In this document: positions 9,111 through 19,325 of the stretch, one piece after another
How the letters are laid out: every line of letters starts with the position of its first letter
Numbering within the stretch: the first letter of the stretch is position 1
From: Caldimonas caldifontis
Lineage (GTDB): Bacteria > Pseudomonadota > Gammaproteobacteria > Burkholderiales > Burkholderiaceae_C
Assembly: GCF_002930615.1 (NCBI RefSeq)
Contig: NZ_PSNX01000012.1
Span: forward strand, 55,438 to 119,437
Length of the DNA: 64,000 bases
Direction: 5' to 3'
The notes under the pieces: model-generated
What the model was told of the DNA's origin: nothing
Database searches by the model: none
The model's input: only the letters and a program-made list of their open reading frames with translations
Program-made: the position numbers and the translations under genes

Positions 9111-9146
9111 CATGCCCGAAGCGGCTCCGGGTGTGAAGCACCCATG

Positions 9147-9177
9147 AAAAAACCCGCCTGCGTCGCCGCGGCGGGTT
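9147..9177 (-). terminator. Intrinsic terminator of the rpmB-rpmG operon
   Basis: Read on the minus strand, AACCCGCC pairs with GGCGGGTT across a 12-base loop and a run of six T follows. It lies 50 bases beyond the rpmG stop. Back to back with the desaturase terminator, it isolates the two convergent units. Confidence 0.88.
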
Positions 9178-9227
9178 CTGCTTTGCCGGTGAACCGCAAA
9201 GGCAGGCCAGCGGCCTGCCCCGGGGGC

Positions 9228-9398
9228 TTACTTCAGCTTGGTTTCCTTGTAAGCGACGTGCTTGCGCGCCTTCGGGTCGAACTTGATGAATTCCAGCTTT
9301 TCAGGCGTGGTCTTCTTGTTCTTGGTCGTGGTGTAGAAGTGACCGGTGCCGGCCGTGGATTCCAGCTTGATCTTCTCGCGTCCGCCTTTGGTGGCCAT
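9228..9398 (-). CDS. rpmG: 50S ribosomal protein L33
   Basis: A 56-residue basic protein beginning [14 protein letters not shown] and ending [11 protein letters not shown], which is the L33 family. It has no cysteines, so it is the zinc-independent form. It belongs to the large ribosomal subunit near the E site. The stop is at 9228-9230 and the ATG at 9398. It lies 29 bases downstream of rpmB in the classic rpmB-rpmG order and is followed by an intrinsic terminator. Confidence 0.96.
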   Translation of the reverse strand: MATKGGREKIKLESTAGTGHFYTTTKNKKTTPEKLEFIKFDPKARKHVAYKETKLK

Positions 9399-9427
9399 GG
9401 TGCGTTCTCCTTAATGAGGCGGGTGGA

Positions 9428-9661
9428 TCAGAGCTCGCCCTTGGCGCGCAGATCAGCGACGACCTGGTCGATGCCGACCTTGTCGATCAGGCGCAGCGCG
9501 GCGTTGCTCACGCGCAGGCGCACCCAGCGGTTCTCGGTTTCGAGCCAGAAGCGGCGGTACTGCAGGTTGGGCAGGAAGCGACGCTTCGTTTTGTTGTTCG
9601 CGTGGGAAACATTGTTGCCCACCATCGGGCCCTTGCCCGTAACTTGACAGACGCGTGCCAT
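9428..9661 (-). CDS. rpmB: 50S ribosomal protein L28
   Basis: A 77-residue protein starting [20 protein letters not shown], the L28 signature, and continuing with the conserved [12 protein letters not shown]. The start at 9661 is preceded by GGAGAAGCGTC, a good ribosome site. It is first in the rpmB-rpmG operon. The promoter (-10 TATAAT at 9796-9791 on the minus strand) leaves a leader of about 120 bases containing a strong hairpin. Confidence 0.97.
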   Translation of the reverse strand: MARVCQVTGKGPMVGNNVSHANNKTKRRFLPNLQYRRFWLETENRWVRLRVSNAALRLIDKVGIDQVVADLRAKGEL

Positions 9662-9745
9662 GACGCTTCTCCGTTTCAATCTCGGTTCACGATGTGCGGG
9701 GCAGAGCAGGAACGTGGAAGGCCCTGATGACCCGTCTTCGAGGGT

Positions 9746-9773
9746 CCGGCGCTGCCAATGAGGAAGGCGCCGG
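9746..9773 (-). promoter_or_regulatory. Hairpin in the rpmB-rpmG 5' leader
   Basis: Seven-base perfect G/C arms (CCGGCGC and GCGCCGG) with a 14-base loop lie between the predicted transcription start (about 9784) and the rpmB ATG (9661). There is no T-run, so it does not look like a terminator. It could be a structural element or an autoregulatory site for a ribosomal protein. That role is inference. Confidence 0.4.
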
Positions 9774-9790
9774 AATCGGCAAAGACCGCG

Positions 9791-9819
9791 ATTATAGCCA
9801 CAAAATGCGGCCCGGACCA
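9791..9819 (-). promoter_or_regulatory. rpmB: Predicted rpmB promoter
   Basis: On the minus strand the -10 hexamer is a perfect TATAAT (9796 down to 9791). With a 17-base spacer the -35 would be TGGTCC (9819 down to 9814), a weak match to TTGACA. A perfect -10 suits a ribosomal protein operon. Confidence 0.55.
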
Positions 9820-9840
9820 GCGGTGCCGTGGCGCAGGCCG

Positions 9841-10881
<1,041 letters not shown>

Positions 10882-10898
10882 TCAGTTAGAGTCGCGGT

Positions 10899-10914
10899 TG
10901 TGAGATAACTCACG
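10899..10914. promoter_or_regulatory. CRP-type binding site between trxB and the Crp-like gene
   Basis: TGTGA-N6-TCACG (N6 is GATAAC) differs from the CRP consensus TGTGA-N6-TCACA at one base; GTGAG and CTCAC also form a perfect five-base palindrome. It lies 148 bases before the Crp/Fnr-type ATG and 99 bases before the trxB ATG. It fits autoregulation of the neighbouring regulator or control of trxB. The rest of 10801-11061 shows no clear sigma-70 promoter. Confidence 0.55.
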
Positions 10915-11061
10915 CTGAGCCCGGCAAGGATGCTGCGCAGATGGGGACAGGATGCATCGTCACAAGACGGATTGTAGGAAAGTGACCATCCGCATGCGCC
11001 GTCGGGGTTTGATGCGTGGACGCCACGAACCGACAACCGATACCTATCAAGGGGGCCCTCC

Positions 11062-11730
11062 ATGGCGATGCTGTCCAACCTCGACCTGATCCGTCGTGTG
11101 CCGTTGTTCTCGATGCTGACCAGCAGCCAGGCGGAGCAGGTGGCCGAAGGCGTGGTCAAGCGGCGTTTCCGCCGCGGCGAGATCATCGTCGAACAGGGGC
11201 GCAAGTCCAACGCCCTGTTCATCCTGCTCACGGGGCGTGCGCGCGTGCTCACCGCCGATTCCCGCGGCCGCGAGGTCATCCTGGCCATGCTCCACCCGGG
11301 CGACTACGTCGGCGAGATGAGCCTGATCGACAACGAACCCCATTCGGCCACCGTTCGCGCCGAAGTCCAGACCGACGTCCTGGTGCTGGGCCGCACCGAA
11401 TTCGCCCGCTGCCTGCCTGAGAACTCGAGTCTGTCCTACGCCATCATGCGCGGCCTCGTGGCCCGCCTGCGTGCAGCCGATCGCCAGATCGAGTCGCTGG
11501 CCCTGCTGGATGTGTACGGCCGCGTGGCGCGCACCCTGCTCGACATGGCCGAGGAGACCGGTGGCACGCTGCTGATCCGCAACAAGGTCTCCCGCCAGGA
11601 TCTGGCCAAGATCGTGGGCGCCTCGCGCGAGATGGTCAGCCGCGTGATGAAGGATCTCGAGGAGCGCCACTACGTCGAGACCCAGCCGGACGGTTCGGTC
11701 ATCATCAAGGAGCCGCTGGTCACCGCGTGA
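11062..11730 (+). CDS. Crp/Fnr-family transcriptional regulator
   Basis: A 222-residue regulator. The cyclic-nucleotide-binding beta-roll (about 10-125) includes GDYVGEMSLIDNEPHSATVR, where E. coli CRP has its cAMP-binding Arg-Ser pair; here His-Ser replaces Arg-Ser. A long dimerisation helix follows (about 130-150), then a winged HTH with VSRQDLAKIVGASREMVSRV as recognition region. There is no N-terminal Cys cluster, so it is not an oxygen-sensing FNR. The ligand is uncertain (cAMP, another nucleotide, or none). The CRP-type palindrome upstream suggests autoregulation. A class III cyclase gene lies at 31069-32832 in the same window. Confidence 0.88.
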   Translation: MAMLSNLDLIRRVPLFSMLTSSQAEQVAEGVVKRRFRRGEIIVEQGRKSNALFILLTGRARVLTADSRGREVILAMLHPGDYVGEMSLIDNEPHSATVRAEVQTDVLVLGRTEFARCLPENSSLSYAIMRGLVARLRAADRQIESLALLDVYGRVARTLLDMAEETGGTLLIRNKVSRQDLAKIVGASREMVSRVMKDLEERHYVETQPDGSVIIKEPLVTA

Positions 11731-11821
11731 GCCTGCCGGCGCAAGGCGCCGAATGTGAGCAGTTGTTGCCGCACCCGGGGAGTTCTCACGGGGCGGAGCC
11801 GGCTTGATTCACAATCCGGGC

Positions 11822-14218
11822 ATGGCTTTTCCCCTTGGTTCCCTGGGCGGCGATGCCGCCGCCGAAGAGGCCGCGGCGCCTGCGCCGGCACGCGCCGCGC
11901 CATACAAGCGCGGAGCACGCAACGCCGCGCCACCGCCGCCTCCCTCCTCACCGCGCTGGCGCACCCAGGTGGGGGTGCTGCTCGGCGCCATGGGCCTGGC
12001 GCTGTTGCTGCTGGCCCTGCTGACCCATTCGGCGGGTGACGCCGCCTGGTCCACCTCGGGCGATGGCACCCCGCTGCACAACAAGGCAGGTGTGCTGGGG
12101 GCCTGGGTGTCCGACCTGCTCTACTACTTCTTCGGTTTCTCCGCGTGGTGGCTGGTGCTGGTGGCCGTGCGTGGCTGGCTGGGCGCGCTGGCGCGCCTGT
12201 TGCGCAGCGGCCAGGGAGGGGCGCCGGCCGCAGGGCCTGAGTCGGCGGCCCTGCCGACCTGGGTGTTCTGGGCGGGGCTGGCGGTGCTGATCGGGGCGAG
12301 CGCGAGCCTGGAGTGGACGCGGCTCTATGCCCTGGAGTCTCACCTGCCCGGCCATGCCGGCGGGGTGCTCGGCTATGGCCTGGGCACGCTGAGTGTCAGG
12401 TGGCTGGGCTTCGTGGGCTCAGGGGTGTTCTGGATCGCGCTGCTGGTGATGGGCTTTTCGCTGGCCTTCCGCTTCTCCTGGTTGCGCACCGCCGAACGTC
12501 TGGGCGCCTGGATCGATGGCTGGCGTTTGCGCCGGGAAGAGGCCCGCGAGCGCAAGGAAGACCGGCGCCTGGGCGAGCGCGCCAAGCGCGAGCGTGAGGC
12601 CGACGTGGAGGTCGAGCGCCAGGTCATCGTCGAGCATGCGCCCATCCTGATCGAGCCCACGGTGCCGGAGCTGCCGAAGTCCGCCCGGGTGGTGAAGGAG
12701 CGCCAGAAGCCGCTTTTCACCGAGCTGGCCGACACCAAGCTGCCGCAGGTGGACTTGCTCGATGCTGACCCGGGCCGGCAGGAGACGGTCACGCCCGAAA
12801 CCCTGGAGATGACCTCGCGCCTGATCGAGAAGAAGCTGAAAGACTTCGGCGTCGAGGTGCGCGTGGTGGTGGCCTCGCCCGGCCCGGTGATCACGCGCTA
12901 CGAGATCGAGCCGGCCACGGGGGTGAAAGGTTCCCAGATTGTCAATCTCGCCAAGGACCTGGCGCGTTCGCTCAGCCTGGTGAGCATCCGCGTGGTGGAG
13001 ACCATCCCGGGCAAGAACCTGATGGCCTTGGAACTGCCCAATGCGCGGCGCCAGAGCATCCGTCTGGCCGAGATCCTGGGCTCGCAGGCCTACAACGATG
13101 CGCATTCCATGCTCACCCTCGGCCTGGGCAAGGACATCGTGGGCGGCCCGGTGGTGGCCGACCTCGCCAAGATGCCCCACTTGCTGGTGGCCGGTACCAC
13201 CGGTTCGGGCAAGTCGGTGGGCATCAACGCGATGATCCTGTCGCTGCTGTACAAGGCCGAGGCCCGCGACGTGCGCCTCATCCTCATCGACCCCAAGATG
13301 CTGGAGATGGCCATGTACGAGGGCATCCCGCACCTGCTGGCGCCGGTGGTGACCGACATGAAGCAGGCCGCCAACGCGCTCAACTGGTGTGTCGGCGAGA
13401 TGGAGCGCCGCTACAAGGTGATGAGCAAGCTGGGCGTGCGCAACCTGGCGGGCTACAACAAGAAGATCGCCGAAGCCGCCGAGCGCGAGGAGAAGATCCC
13501 CAACCCCTTCAGCCTCACGCCGGAGGACCCCGAGCCGCTCGAGCGCATGCCCTACATCGTGGTGGTCATCGACGAACTGGCCGATCTGATGATGGTGGTG
13601 GGCAAGAAGATCGAGGAGCTGATCGCCCGCCTGGCACAGAAGGCGCGGGCGGCCGGCATCCACCTCATCCTGGCCACCCAGCGGCCCAGCGTGGACGTGA
13701 TCACTGGCCTGATCAAGGCCAACATTCCCACGCGCATCGCCTTTCAGGTGAGCAGCAAGATCGACAGCCGCACCATCCTCGACCAGATGGGCGCGGAGGC
13801 CCTGCTGGGCCAGGGCGACATGCTCTACCTGGCGCCGGGGACTGGGTTGCCGGTGCGGGTGCACGGCGCCTTCGTCAGCGACGATGAGGTGCATCGCGTG
13901 GTCGAGTACCTCAAGAGCCAGGGCGAACCCAACTACATCGAAGGCATCCTCGAAGGCGGCGTGCTCGATGGGGAAGGCGGCGGCGAAGGTGGCGCCGCGG
14001 GCGAGGGCGATGGCGAGGCCGACCCGATGTACGACCAGGCCGTGGCCGTCGTGCTGCAGCATCGGCGCGCGTCGATCTCCCTCGTTCAAAGACATTTACG
14101 CATCGGATACAACCGCGCTGCCCGCCTGCTGGAACAAATGGAGCGTTCGGGCGTCGTATCCAGCATGGCCACGAATGGCAGCCGCGACGTCCTCGTGCCC
14201 GCGGCCCGCGACGAATGA
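11822..14218 (+). CDS. ftsK: DNA translocase FtsK
   Basis: A 798-residue septal DNA pump that clears and resolves chromosome termini at division. The N-terminus has about four membrane helices (roughly 45-220). A charged linker with a coiled-coil stretch follows, then the RecA-like motor with Walker [16 protein letters not shown] and Walker [15 protein letters not shown]. The C-terminal gamma winged helix (from about 735, [12 protein letters not shown]) reads KOPS sites and contacts XerD. The linker is short compared with the 1300-residue E. coli protein, normal for beta-proteobacteria. ATG 11822 is preferred to TTG 11804. The stop overlaps lolA (ATGA). Confidence 0.95.
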   Translation: MAFPLGSLGGDAAAEEAAAPAPARAAPYKRGARNAAPPPPPSSPRWRTQVGVLLGAMGLALLLLALLTHSAGDAAWSTSGDGTPLHNKAGVLGAWVSDLLYYFFGFSAWWLVLVAVRGWLGALARLLRSGQGGAPAAGPESAALPTWVFWAGLAVLIGASASLEWTRLYALESHLPGHAGGVLGYGLGTLSVRWLGFVGSGVFWIALLVMGFSLAFRFSWLRTAERLGAWIDGWRLRREEARERKEDRRLGERAKREREADVEVERQVIVEHAPILIEPTVPELPKSARVVKERQKPLFTELADTKLPQVDLLDADPGRQETVTPETLEMTSRLIEKKLKDFGVEVRVVVASPGPVITRYEIEPATGVKGSQIVNLAKDLARSLSLVSIRVVETIPGKNLMALELPNARRQSIRLAEILGSQAYNDAHSMLTLGLGKDIVGGPVVADLAKMPHLLVAGTTGSGKSVGINAMILSLLYKAEARDVRLILIDPKMLEMAMYEGIPHLLAPVVTDMKQAANALNWCVGEMERRYKVMSKLGVRNLAGYNKKIAEAAEREEKIPNPFSLTPEDPEPLERMPYIVVVIDELADLMMVVGKKIEELIARLAQKARAAGIHLILATQRPSVDVITGLIKANIPTRIAFQVSSKIDSRTILDQMGAEALLGQGDMLYLAPGTGLPVRVHGAFVSDDEVHRVVEYLKSQGEPNYIEGILEGGVLDGEGGGEGGAAGEGDGEADPMYDQAVAVVLQHRRASISLVQRHLRIGYNRAARLLEQMERSGVVSSMATNGSRDVLVPAARDE

Positions 14219-14826
14219 AACGACTGATCCTGACCGCGCTGCTGGGCGCCGCTCTTGCTTCCCCGGCCTGGGCCGATGCCGTGGCCAGCCTGCGCCAGTT
14301 CGTGCAGGAGGTGAAGAGCGGCCGCGCCACCTTCACCCAGACCGTGAGTTCACCAGACGGGGCGCGCAAGCGCAGCACCGAAGGGCGTTTCGAATTCGTG
14401 CGTCCCAACCGCTTCCGCTTCGACTACGCCCCACCCATGGCCCAGCACATCGTCGCCGACGGGCAGAAGGTGTGGCTGCACGACCCCGACCTCGACCAGG
14501 TGACGGTACGTGCGATGGGCGATGCTCTGGGCGCCACGCCGGCGGCCCTGCTGGCGGGTGGCTCGCTGGACAAGGATTTCACCCTCAAGGCGTTGCCCGA
14601 TCGCGACGGCCTGCAATGGGCGGAGGCCCTGCCCAAGGCGCGCGACAGCCAGTTCCAGGCGGTGCGCGTGGGGTTCAGGGGCAAGGATCTGGCCGCCCTC
14701 GAGATCGTCGACAGCTTCGGCCAGGTCTCGGTGCTGTCGATGCGTCAGTTCGAGGCCAACGTGAGCCTCGCGCCGGAGCGCTTCCGCTTCACGCCGCCCC
14801 CGGGGGCGGATGTGCTGGAGCAGTAG
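14215..14826 (+). CDS. lolA: Outer-membrane lipoprotein carrier LolA
   Basis: A 203-residue periplasmic chaperone that shuttles lipoproteins from LolCDE to LolB. A signal peptide is clear ([20 protein letters not shown], cleaved before DAVA). The mature part shows the LolA pattern: [10 protein letters not shown], then [15 protein letters not shown], then [17 protein letters not shown]. The start overlaps the ftsK stop (ATGA). The ftsK-lolA pair is a standard proteobacterial arrangement. Confidence 0.95.
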   Translation: MKRLILTALLGAALASPAWADAVASLRQFVQEVKSGRATFTQTVSSPDGARKRSTEGRFEFVRPNRFRFDYAPPMAQHIVADGQKVWLHDPDLDQVTVRAMGDALGATPAALLAGGSLDKDFTLKALPDRDGLQWAEALPKARDSQFQAVRVGFRGKDLAALEIVDSFGQVSVLSMRQFEANVSLAPERFRFTPPPGADVLEQ

Positions 14827-14845
14827 GAGCGGGCGGCCACGATTC

Positions 14846-14874
14846 TTGCCAAATTTTGGCAAAAGACCTAGTCT
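14846..14874 (+). promoter_or_regulatory. parDE promoter with perfect palindromic operator
   Basis: TTGCCAAA-T-TTTGGCAA (14846-14862) is a perfect palindrome with eight-base arms. Its left arm also supplies a -35 (TTGCCA, 14846-14851), and 17 bases on is TAGTCT (14869-14874) as -10. The predicted start point falls at about 14881, the A of the parD ATG, and no ribosome site precedes that ATG. This fits an autoregulated toxin-antitoxin promoter and possibly a leaderless transcript. Confidence 0.65.
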
Positions 14875-14880
14875 TGCGGC

Positions 14881-15135
14881 ATGAGCACGATGAACATCTC
14901 ACTGCCGGAGGCGCTGAAGGCCTTCGTTGACGAACAGGTCGCTCAACGGGGCTACGGCACCAGCAGCGAATACGTGCGCGAACTGATCCGCAGGGATCAG
15001 GATCGCCAGCGGTTGCGCGAGCTTCTGTTGGCCGGGGCTGCTTCCGAGCCCACGGCCGTGGCTGATGAGGCCTATTTCCAGAGCTTGCGTGAGCGGGTTC
15101 GCCAAGCTGGCGCATCCGGTTGTGGCCTCAGGTGA
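14881..15135 (+). CDS. parD: ParD-type antitoxin
   Basis: An 84-residue protein starting MSTMNISLPEALKAFVDEQV. This is the ribbon-helix-helix N-terminus of the CopG/ParD (CC2985) family, with GTSSEYVRELIRRDQ completing the fold. The C-terminal tail would wrap the toxin. It should bind DNA as a dimer and repress its own operon through the palindrome just upstream. A second in-frame ATG lies at 14890. The stop overlaps the GTG of the toxin gene. Confidence 0.9.
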   Translation: MSTMNISLPEALKAFVDEQVAQRGYGTSSEYVRELIRRDQDRQRLRELLLAGAASEPTAVADEAYFQSLRERVRQAGASGCGLR

Positions 15136-15464
15136 CGGGCAAGCCCGTGGTTCTGCGCGCATTGGCGCAGCAGGACGTGGAAGAGGCGGTGGCGTTCTAC
15201 CTTGGTGAAGGGGCAGACCATGCCGCTGTCGGCTTCATTGATGCCCTGGAGCAGGCGTATGCGCAGATCGGACGCCATCCGGCGATCGGCTCGCCGCGGT
15301 ATGCCCACGAGCTGGATCTGCCGGAGTTGCGCTCGTGGCCCTTGAGAGGCTATCCCTACCTCGTCTTCTATGTCGAGGGCGAGAAACACGTCGACGTCTG
15401 GCGCGTCCTGCACGGGCGGCGCGATATCGCTGCCTGGATGCAGCAGGGGCTGGAAACCCCATGA
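15132..15464 (+). CDS. parE: ParE-type toxin
   Basis: A 110-residue RelE/ParE-superfamily toxin. It has the N-terminal helical hairpin (LAQQDVEEAVAFYL), the conserved HPAIGSPRYAHELDLPELRS turn, and a C-terminal strand region YPYLVFYVEG followed by VWRVLHGRRDI. The family poisons DNA gyrase. GTG 15132 overlaps the antitoxin stop (GTGA); TTG 15120 is a possible alternative. It is convergent with metG, whose stop lies 28 bases away. Confidence 0.9.
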   Translation: MTGKPVVLRALAQQDVEEAVAFYLGEGADHAAVGFIDALEQAYAQIGRHPAIGSPRYAHELDLPELRSWPLRGYPYLVFYVEGEKHVDVWRVLHGRRDIAAWMQQGLETP

Positions 15465-15492
15465 AGTCTCATGGGCAGAACAGAGGGGCAGC

Positions 15493-17556
15493 TTACCTGA
15501 CGCGCATGCCGGGCTGAGCCCCCGGCCAGGGCTCCAGCACGTAGATGCCGGGCTGCGCCTTCTCGTCGGCATGCGAGGCCGCCAGCACCATGCCTTCGCT
15601 CACACCGAACTTCATCTTGCGCGGCGCGAGGTTGGCCACCATCACGGTGAGCTTACCCACCAGGTCTTCCGGCTGGTAGGCCGACTTGATGCCGCTGAAG
15701 ACGTTGCGCGTCCGGCCTTCACCCACGTCCAGCGTGAGGCGCAGCAGCTTGTCGGAACCGTCCACATGCTCGCAGGCCACGATCTTGGCGATGCGCAGGT
15801 CGATCTTGGCGAAGTCGTCGATGCCGATGGTGGGGGCGAGGTCTTCGCCACCGGGCTTGGGCGCTTCGACCACCGGCGGCTCGAACAGGGCGTCGAGCAG
15901 CTTGGGGTCGACGCGCTGCATCAGGTGCTGATAGGTGCCGATCGTGTGGGCACCGAGTGTGCGATCGGCGTCGGCAAACTGCAGCGGCTCGACCTTCAGG
16001 AAGGTCTCGACCTGCGCGGCCAGGGCCGGCAGCACCGGCTTGAGGTAGATCGTGAGCAGGCGGAAGGCCTCGATGCACACGGAGCAGACCTCGTGGAGGC
16101 GGGCATCCATGCCCTGCTGCTTGGCCAGCTCCCAGGGCTTGTTCTGGTCCACGTATTCGTTCACACGATCGGCCAGCAGCATGATCTCTCGCAGCGCCTT
16201 GCCGTATTCCCGGTCTTCGTAGAGGCGCGCCACCTCGGCACGACCGCCGCGCAGTGCCTGCAGCAGGGCCTGACCGTCTGCACCGATGTCGGCGCCGAGA
16301 CGACCCTGGAATCGCTTGGCGATGAACCCGGCCGCCCGGCTGGCAATGTTGATGTACTTCCCCACCAGGTCGCTGTTCACCCGCGCCACGAAATCGTCGG
16401 GGTTGAAGTCCACGTCCTCGACGCGCGCATTGAGCTTGGCGGCGATGTAGTAGCGCAGCCATTCGGGATTCATGCCCAGCGAGAGGTACTTCAGCGGGTC
16501 GATGCCAGTGCCGCGGCTCTTGCTCATCTTCTCGCCGCTGACGGTGATGAAGCCGTGCACGAAGACGTTGGTGGGCACCTTTCGCCCGCTGAAATGCAGC
16601 ATGGCGGGCCAGAACAGGGTGTGGAAGTAGGTGATGTCCTTGCCGATGAAGTGGTACTGCTCCACCGCCGGATCGGCGATGAATTCCTCGAACGATCGGG
16701 TTTCGCCGTACTTCGCCCTGGGGCCGCCATTGTCGAAGTAGCTCTTGAGCGAGGCCAGATAGCCCACCGGGGCATCGAGCCACACGTAGAAGTACTTGCC
16801 GGGCGCATCGGGGATCTCGATGCCGAAATAGGGGGCATCGCGGGAGATGTCCCAGTCCGACAGCCCACCGTGACCGTTCTCGTCGGTGGTGAACCACTCC
16901 TTGATCTTGTTGGCCACTTCGCTTTGCAGCTTGCCATCCTGCGTCCACTGCTGCAGGAAGTCGATGCAGCGCTGAGAGGAGAGCTGGAAGAAGTGGTGCT
17001 CGCTGGTCTTCATCACCGGCGTGGCGCCGGTGAGCGTGGAGTAGGGATTCTTCAGCTCGGTGGGGGCATAGACGGCGCCACACACCTCGCAGGAGTCGCC
17101 GTACTGGTCTTTCGCGCCGCACTTGGGGCATTCGCCCTTGATGTAGCGGTCGGGCAGGAACATGTTCTTCACCGGGTCGAAGAACTGCTCGATGTCGCGC
17201 GTGAAGATGAGGCCGTTCTTGCGCAGGGCGCGGTAGATGTCCTGGGCGAGCTCGGTGTTCTCGGGGCTGTCGGTGGAATGCCAGTGATCGAAGCTGATGT
17301 GGAAGCCGTCGAGGTATTCCTTGCGGCCCGCGGCAATCTCGGCCACGAAGGCCTGCGGCGTCTTCCCGGCCTTTTCGGCGGCGATCATGATGGGCGCGCC
17401 ATGGGCGTCATCGGCGCCGACGAAGTGCACCTGGTGGCCCTGCATGCGCTGGAAGCGCACCCAGATGTCGGCCTGGATGTATTCCATGATGTGGCCGATG
17501 TGGAACTTGCCGTTGGCGTAAGGCAGGGCGGTGGTGACGAAGAGCTGGCGGGTCAT
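15493..17556 (-). CDS. metG: Methionyl-tRNA synthetase
   Basis: A 687-residue cytoplasmic enzyme. The HIGH motif is in [17 protein letters not shown]. The zinc knuckle has two CxxC pairs (CPKC and CEVC near residues 145-160). KMSKS is in [14 protein letters not shown] helical anticodon domain follows, then the C-terminal tRNA-binding OB-fold of the EMAP/Trbp111 type (about 580-687, starting [12 protein letters not shown]) that makes the dimer. Length is normal. It is divergent from mrp, with 150 bases between starts. Confidence 0.97.
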   Translation of the reverse strand: MTRQLFVTTALPYANGKFHIGHIMEYIQADIWVRFQRMQGHQVHFVGADDAHGAPIMIAAEKAGKTPQAFVAEIAAGRKEYLDGFHISFDHWHSTDSPENTELAQDIYRALRKNGLIFTRDIEQFFDPVKNMFLPDRYIKGECPKCGAKDQYGDSCEVCGAVYAPTELKNPYSTLTGATPVMKTSEHHFFQLSSQRCIDFLQQWTQDGKLQSEVANKIKEWFTTDENGHGGLSDWDISRDAPYFGIEIPDAPGKYFYVWLDAPVGYLASLKSYFDNGGPRAKYGETRSFEEFIADPAVEQYHFIGKDITYFHTLFWPAMLHFSGRKVPTNVFVHGFITVSGEKMSKSRGTGIDPLKYLSLGMNPEWLRYYIAAKLNARVEDVDFNPDDFVARVNSDLVGKYINIASRAAGFIAKRFQGRLGADIGADGQALLQALRGGRAEVARLYEDREYGKALREIMLLADRVNEYVDQNKPWELAKQQGMDARLHEVCSVCIEAFRLLTIYLKPVLPALAAQVETFLKVEPLQFADADRTLGAHTIGTYQHLMQRVDPKLLDALFEPPVVEAPKPGGEDLAPTIGIDDFAKIDLRIAKIVACEHVDGSDKLLRLTLDVGEGRTRNVFSGIKSAYQPEDLVGKLTVMVANLAPRKMKFGVSEGMVLAASHADEKAQPGIYVLEPWPGAQPGMRVR

Positions 17557-17706
17557 CGTGGGCGCGGCGCCGCGTGTGCGAACGCAACTGGGGGTAAACC
17601 CCGGATTCTAGGCCGGGAGCGGGCGCTTTGGCCCCTTGCGACAACTTGTCCTGCGCCCCTGCGCTAGACTGAACTCCAGTCCCAATTCCTCCTTTTCCTG
17701 CTCCCC

Positions 17707-18798
17707 ATGGCCCCCACCGAACAAGCGCTGCAAGACGCCCTCAAGACCGTTGCCGACCCCCACACGGGGCGGGACTTCGTGACTTCCAAGGCTCTGAAGA
17801 ACCTGCGGGTGGACGGGGGGGACGTCAGCTTCGACGTGGAACTGGGCTACCCCGCCAAAAGCCTGGCGCCGGGCCTGCGCAAGCAGCTCATCGCTGCGGC
17901 ACGCACGGTGCCGGGGGTGGAGAATGTCAGCGCCAACATCACCACCCGCATCATCGCGCACGCAGTGCAGCGTGGCGTGCAGCTGCTGCCCAAGGTGAAG
18001 AACATCATCGCCGTGGCCTCGGGCAAGGGCGGCGTGGGCAAGAGCACCACCACCGTCAACCTGGCCCTGGCGCTGGCCGCGGAAGGCGCCAGCGTGGGCA
18101 TCCTGGATGCCGACATCTACGGCCCCAGCCAGCCCACGATGATGGGCATCGAAGGCCGCCCGGAAAGCGTCGATGGCCAGACCATGGAGCCGCTGGAGAA
18201 CTACGGCGTGCAGGTCATCTCCATCGGCTTCCTGATCGAACCCGACAACCCCATGATCTGGCGCGGCCCCATGGCCACCCAGGCGCTGGAGCAGCTGCTG
18301 CGTCAGACCAACTGGCGTGAGCTCGACTATCTGCTGGTCGACATGCCGCCGGGTACCGGTGACATCCAGCTCACGCTCAGCCAGCGCGTGCCGCTGACAG
18401 GGGCGGTGATCGTCACCACGCCGCAGGACATCGCCCTGCTCGACGCCCGCAAGGGCCTGAAGATGTTCGAGAAGGTGGGCGTGCCCATCCTGGGCATCGT
18501 CGAGAACATGGCGGTGCATGTGTGCCCCAACTGTGGCCATACGGAACATATCTTCGGTGCCGATGGTGGTCGCAGGATGGCTGCGGAGTACGGTGTGGAC
18601 TATCTGGGCGCCTTGCCACTGAACCTGTCGATCCGCGAGCAGGCCGATGCCGGCCGCCCGACGGTGGTGAGCGAGCCCGATGGTGAGATTGCCCGTCTGT
18701 ACGCCGACGTGGCGCGCAAGGTGGCGGTGAAGATCGCCGAGAAGGCCAAGGACTATTCGGCCAAGTTCCCGACGATCTCGATCTCCAAGAACACCTGA
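17707..18798 (+). CDS. mrp: Mrp/ApbC iron-sulfur cluster carrier ATPase
   Basis: A 363-residue P-loop protein. It has an N-terminal DUF59/MIP18-like domain (about 1-85), then a deviant Walker A ASGKGGVGKSTTTVNLA, switch DADIYGPSQPTMMG, and DMPPGTGDIQLTL. A C-terminal CxxC in VHVCPNCGHTEHIFG would hold a bridging [4Fe-4S] cluster. It delivers Fe-S clusters to apoproteins. Its placement before a block encoding a multi-cluster ferredoxin is suggestive but not proof of a dedicated role. Confidence 0.95.
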   Translation: MAPTEQALQDALKTVADPHTGRDFVTSKALKNLRVDGGDVSFDVELGYPAKSLAPGLRKQLIAAARTVPGVENVSANITTRIIAHAVQRGVQLLPKVKNIIAVASGKGGVGKSTTTVNLALALAAEGASVGILDADIYGPSQPTMMGIEGRPESVDGQTMEPLENYGVQVISIGFLIEPDNPMIWRGPMATQALEQLLRQTNWRELDYLLVDMPPGTGDIQLTLSQRVPLTGAVIVTTPQDIALLDARKGLKMFEKVGVPILGIVENMAVHVCPNCGHTEHIFGADGGRRMAAEYGVDYLGALPLNLSIREQADAGRPTVVSEPDGEIARLYADVARKVAVKIAEKAKDYSAKFPTISISKNT

Positions 18799-18809
18799 GA
18801 GAGCCGGCC

Positions 18810-19325
18810 ATGACTGCCACTGCCTCCCAGCCCCTGCGCGTGGACGTCGCGGTGGTGATGGAGCGTGAACGCGCCCCCAACGCCTGGGAGGACTGGCGCT
18901 TTCGCATCGTCGAGGTCGTGCCTCAGGAGCCGGCCTTTGGCGACGCTGCCCGCCTCATGGTGGACGACGGCCGGGTGTCGCGCTGGCTGCATCCGGGCTT
19001 GGTGGTCGAATTGTTCCGGGATGAAGCCGAGGGCTACCACCTGAACCTGAGTTCGGGGCGGCCGGTGTGGTTCGTGATGTGGCGCCAGGAGTCCGGCGAC
19101 CCACCGAAGGCGTGGCCGGAGGCGGTCAGTCTGTCCTACAACGAGGCCGGCCGGTGGCTGGACGCCCAGGAGCGGGTGGACAACGTGCCCCTGGATCCGG
19201 TGGTCGCGCAGTGGCTGCAGGCCTACACCGACGAGCACTACCGCCCCGAGCCGAAGAAGCGCCAGCGCCCGGCCTCTTTCCTGGCGCCGGGGCAGCGGGA
19301 GCCGGAGGGAGGCCGCCGTGGCTGA
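18810..19325 (+). CDS. DUF3305 protein (formate dehydrogenase-associated)
   Basis: A 171-residue soluble protein matching the DUF3305 pattern, with an N-terminal strand RVDVAVVMERERAPNAWEDW and the downstream FRDEAEGYHLNLSS region. The C-terminus is low-complexity and basic. The family is typically encoded next to DUF3306, a large ferredoxin, a TorD-like chaperone and formate dehydrogenase genes in beta-proteobacteria. Its biochemical role is unknown. The gene lies 11 bases after mrp and its 3' end overlaps the next gene by 8 bases. Confidence 0.82.
   Translation: MTATASQPLRVDVAVVMERERAPNAWEDWRFRIVEVVPQEPAFGDAARLMVDDGRVSRWLHPGLVVELFRDEAEGYHLNLSSGRPVWFVMWRQESGDPPKAWPEAVSLSYNEAGRWLDAQERVDNVPLDPVVAQWLQAYTDEHYRPEPKKRQRPASFLAPGQREPEGGRRG

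Noticed and set aside
15370..17667. 765-codon open frame on the plus strand opposite metG
   Set aside because: An antisense shadow of metG; it has no start context and no recognisable domain.
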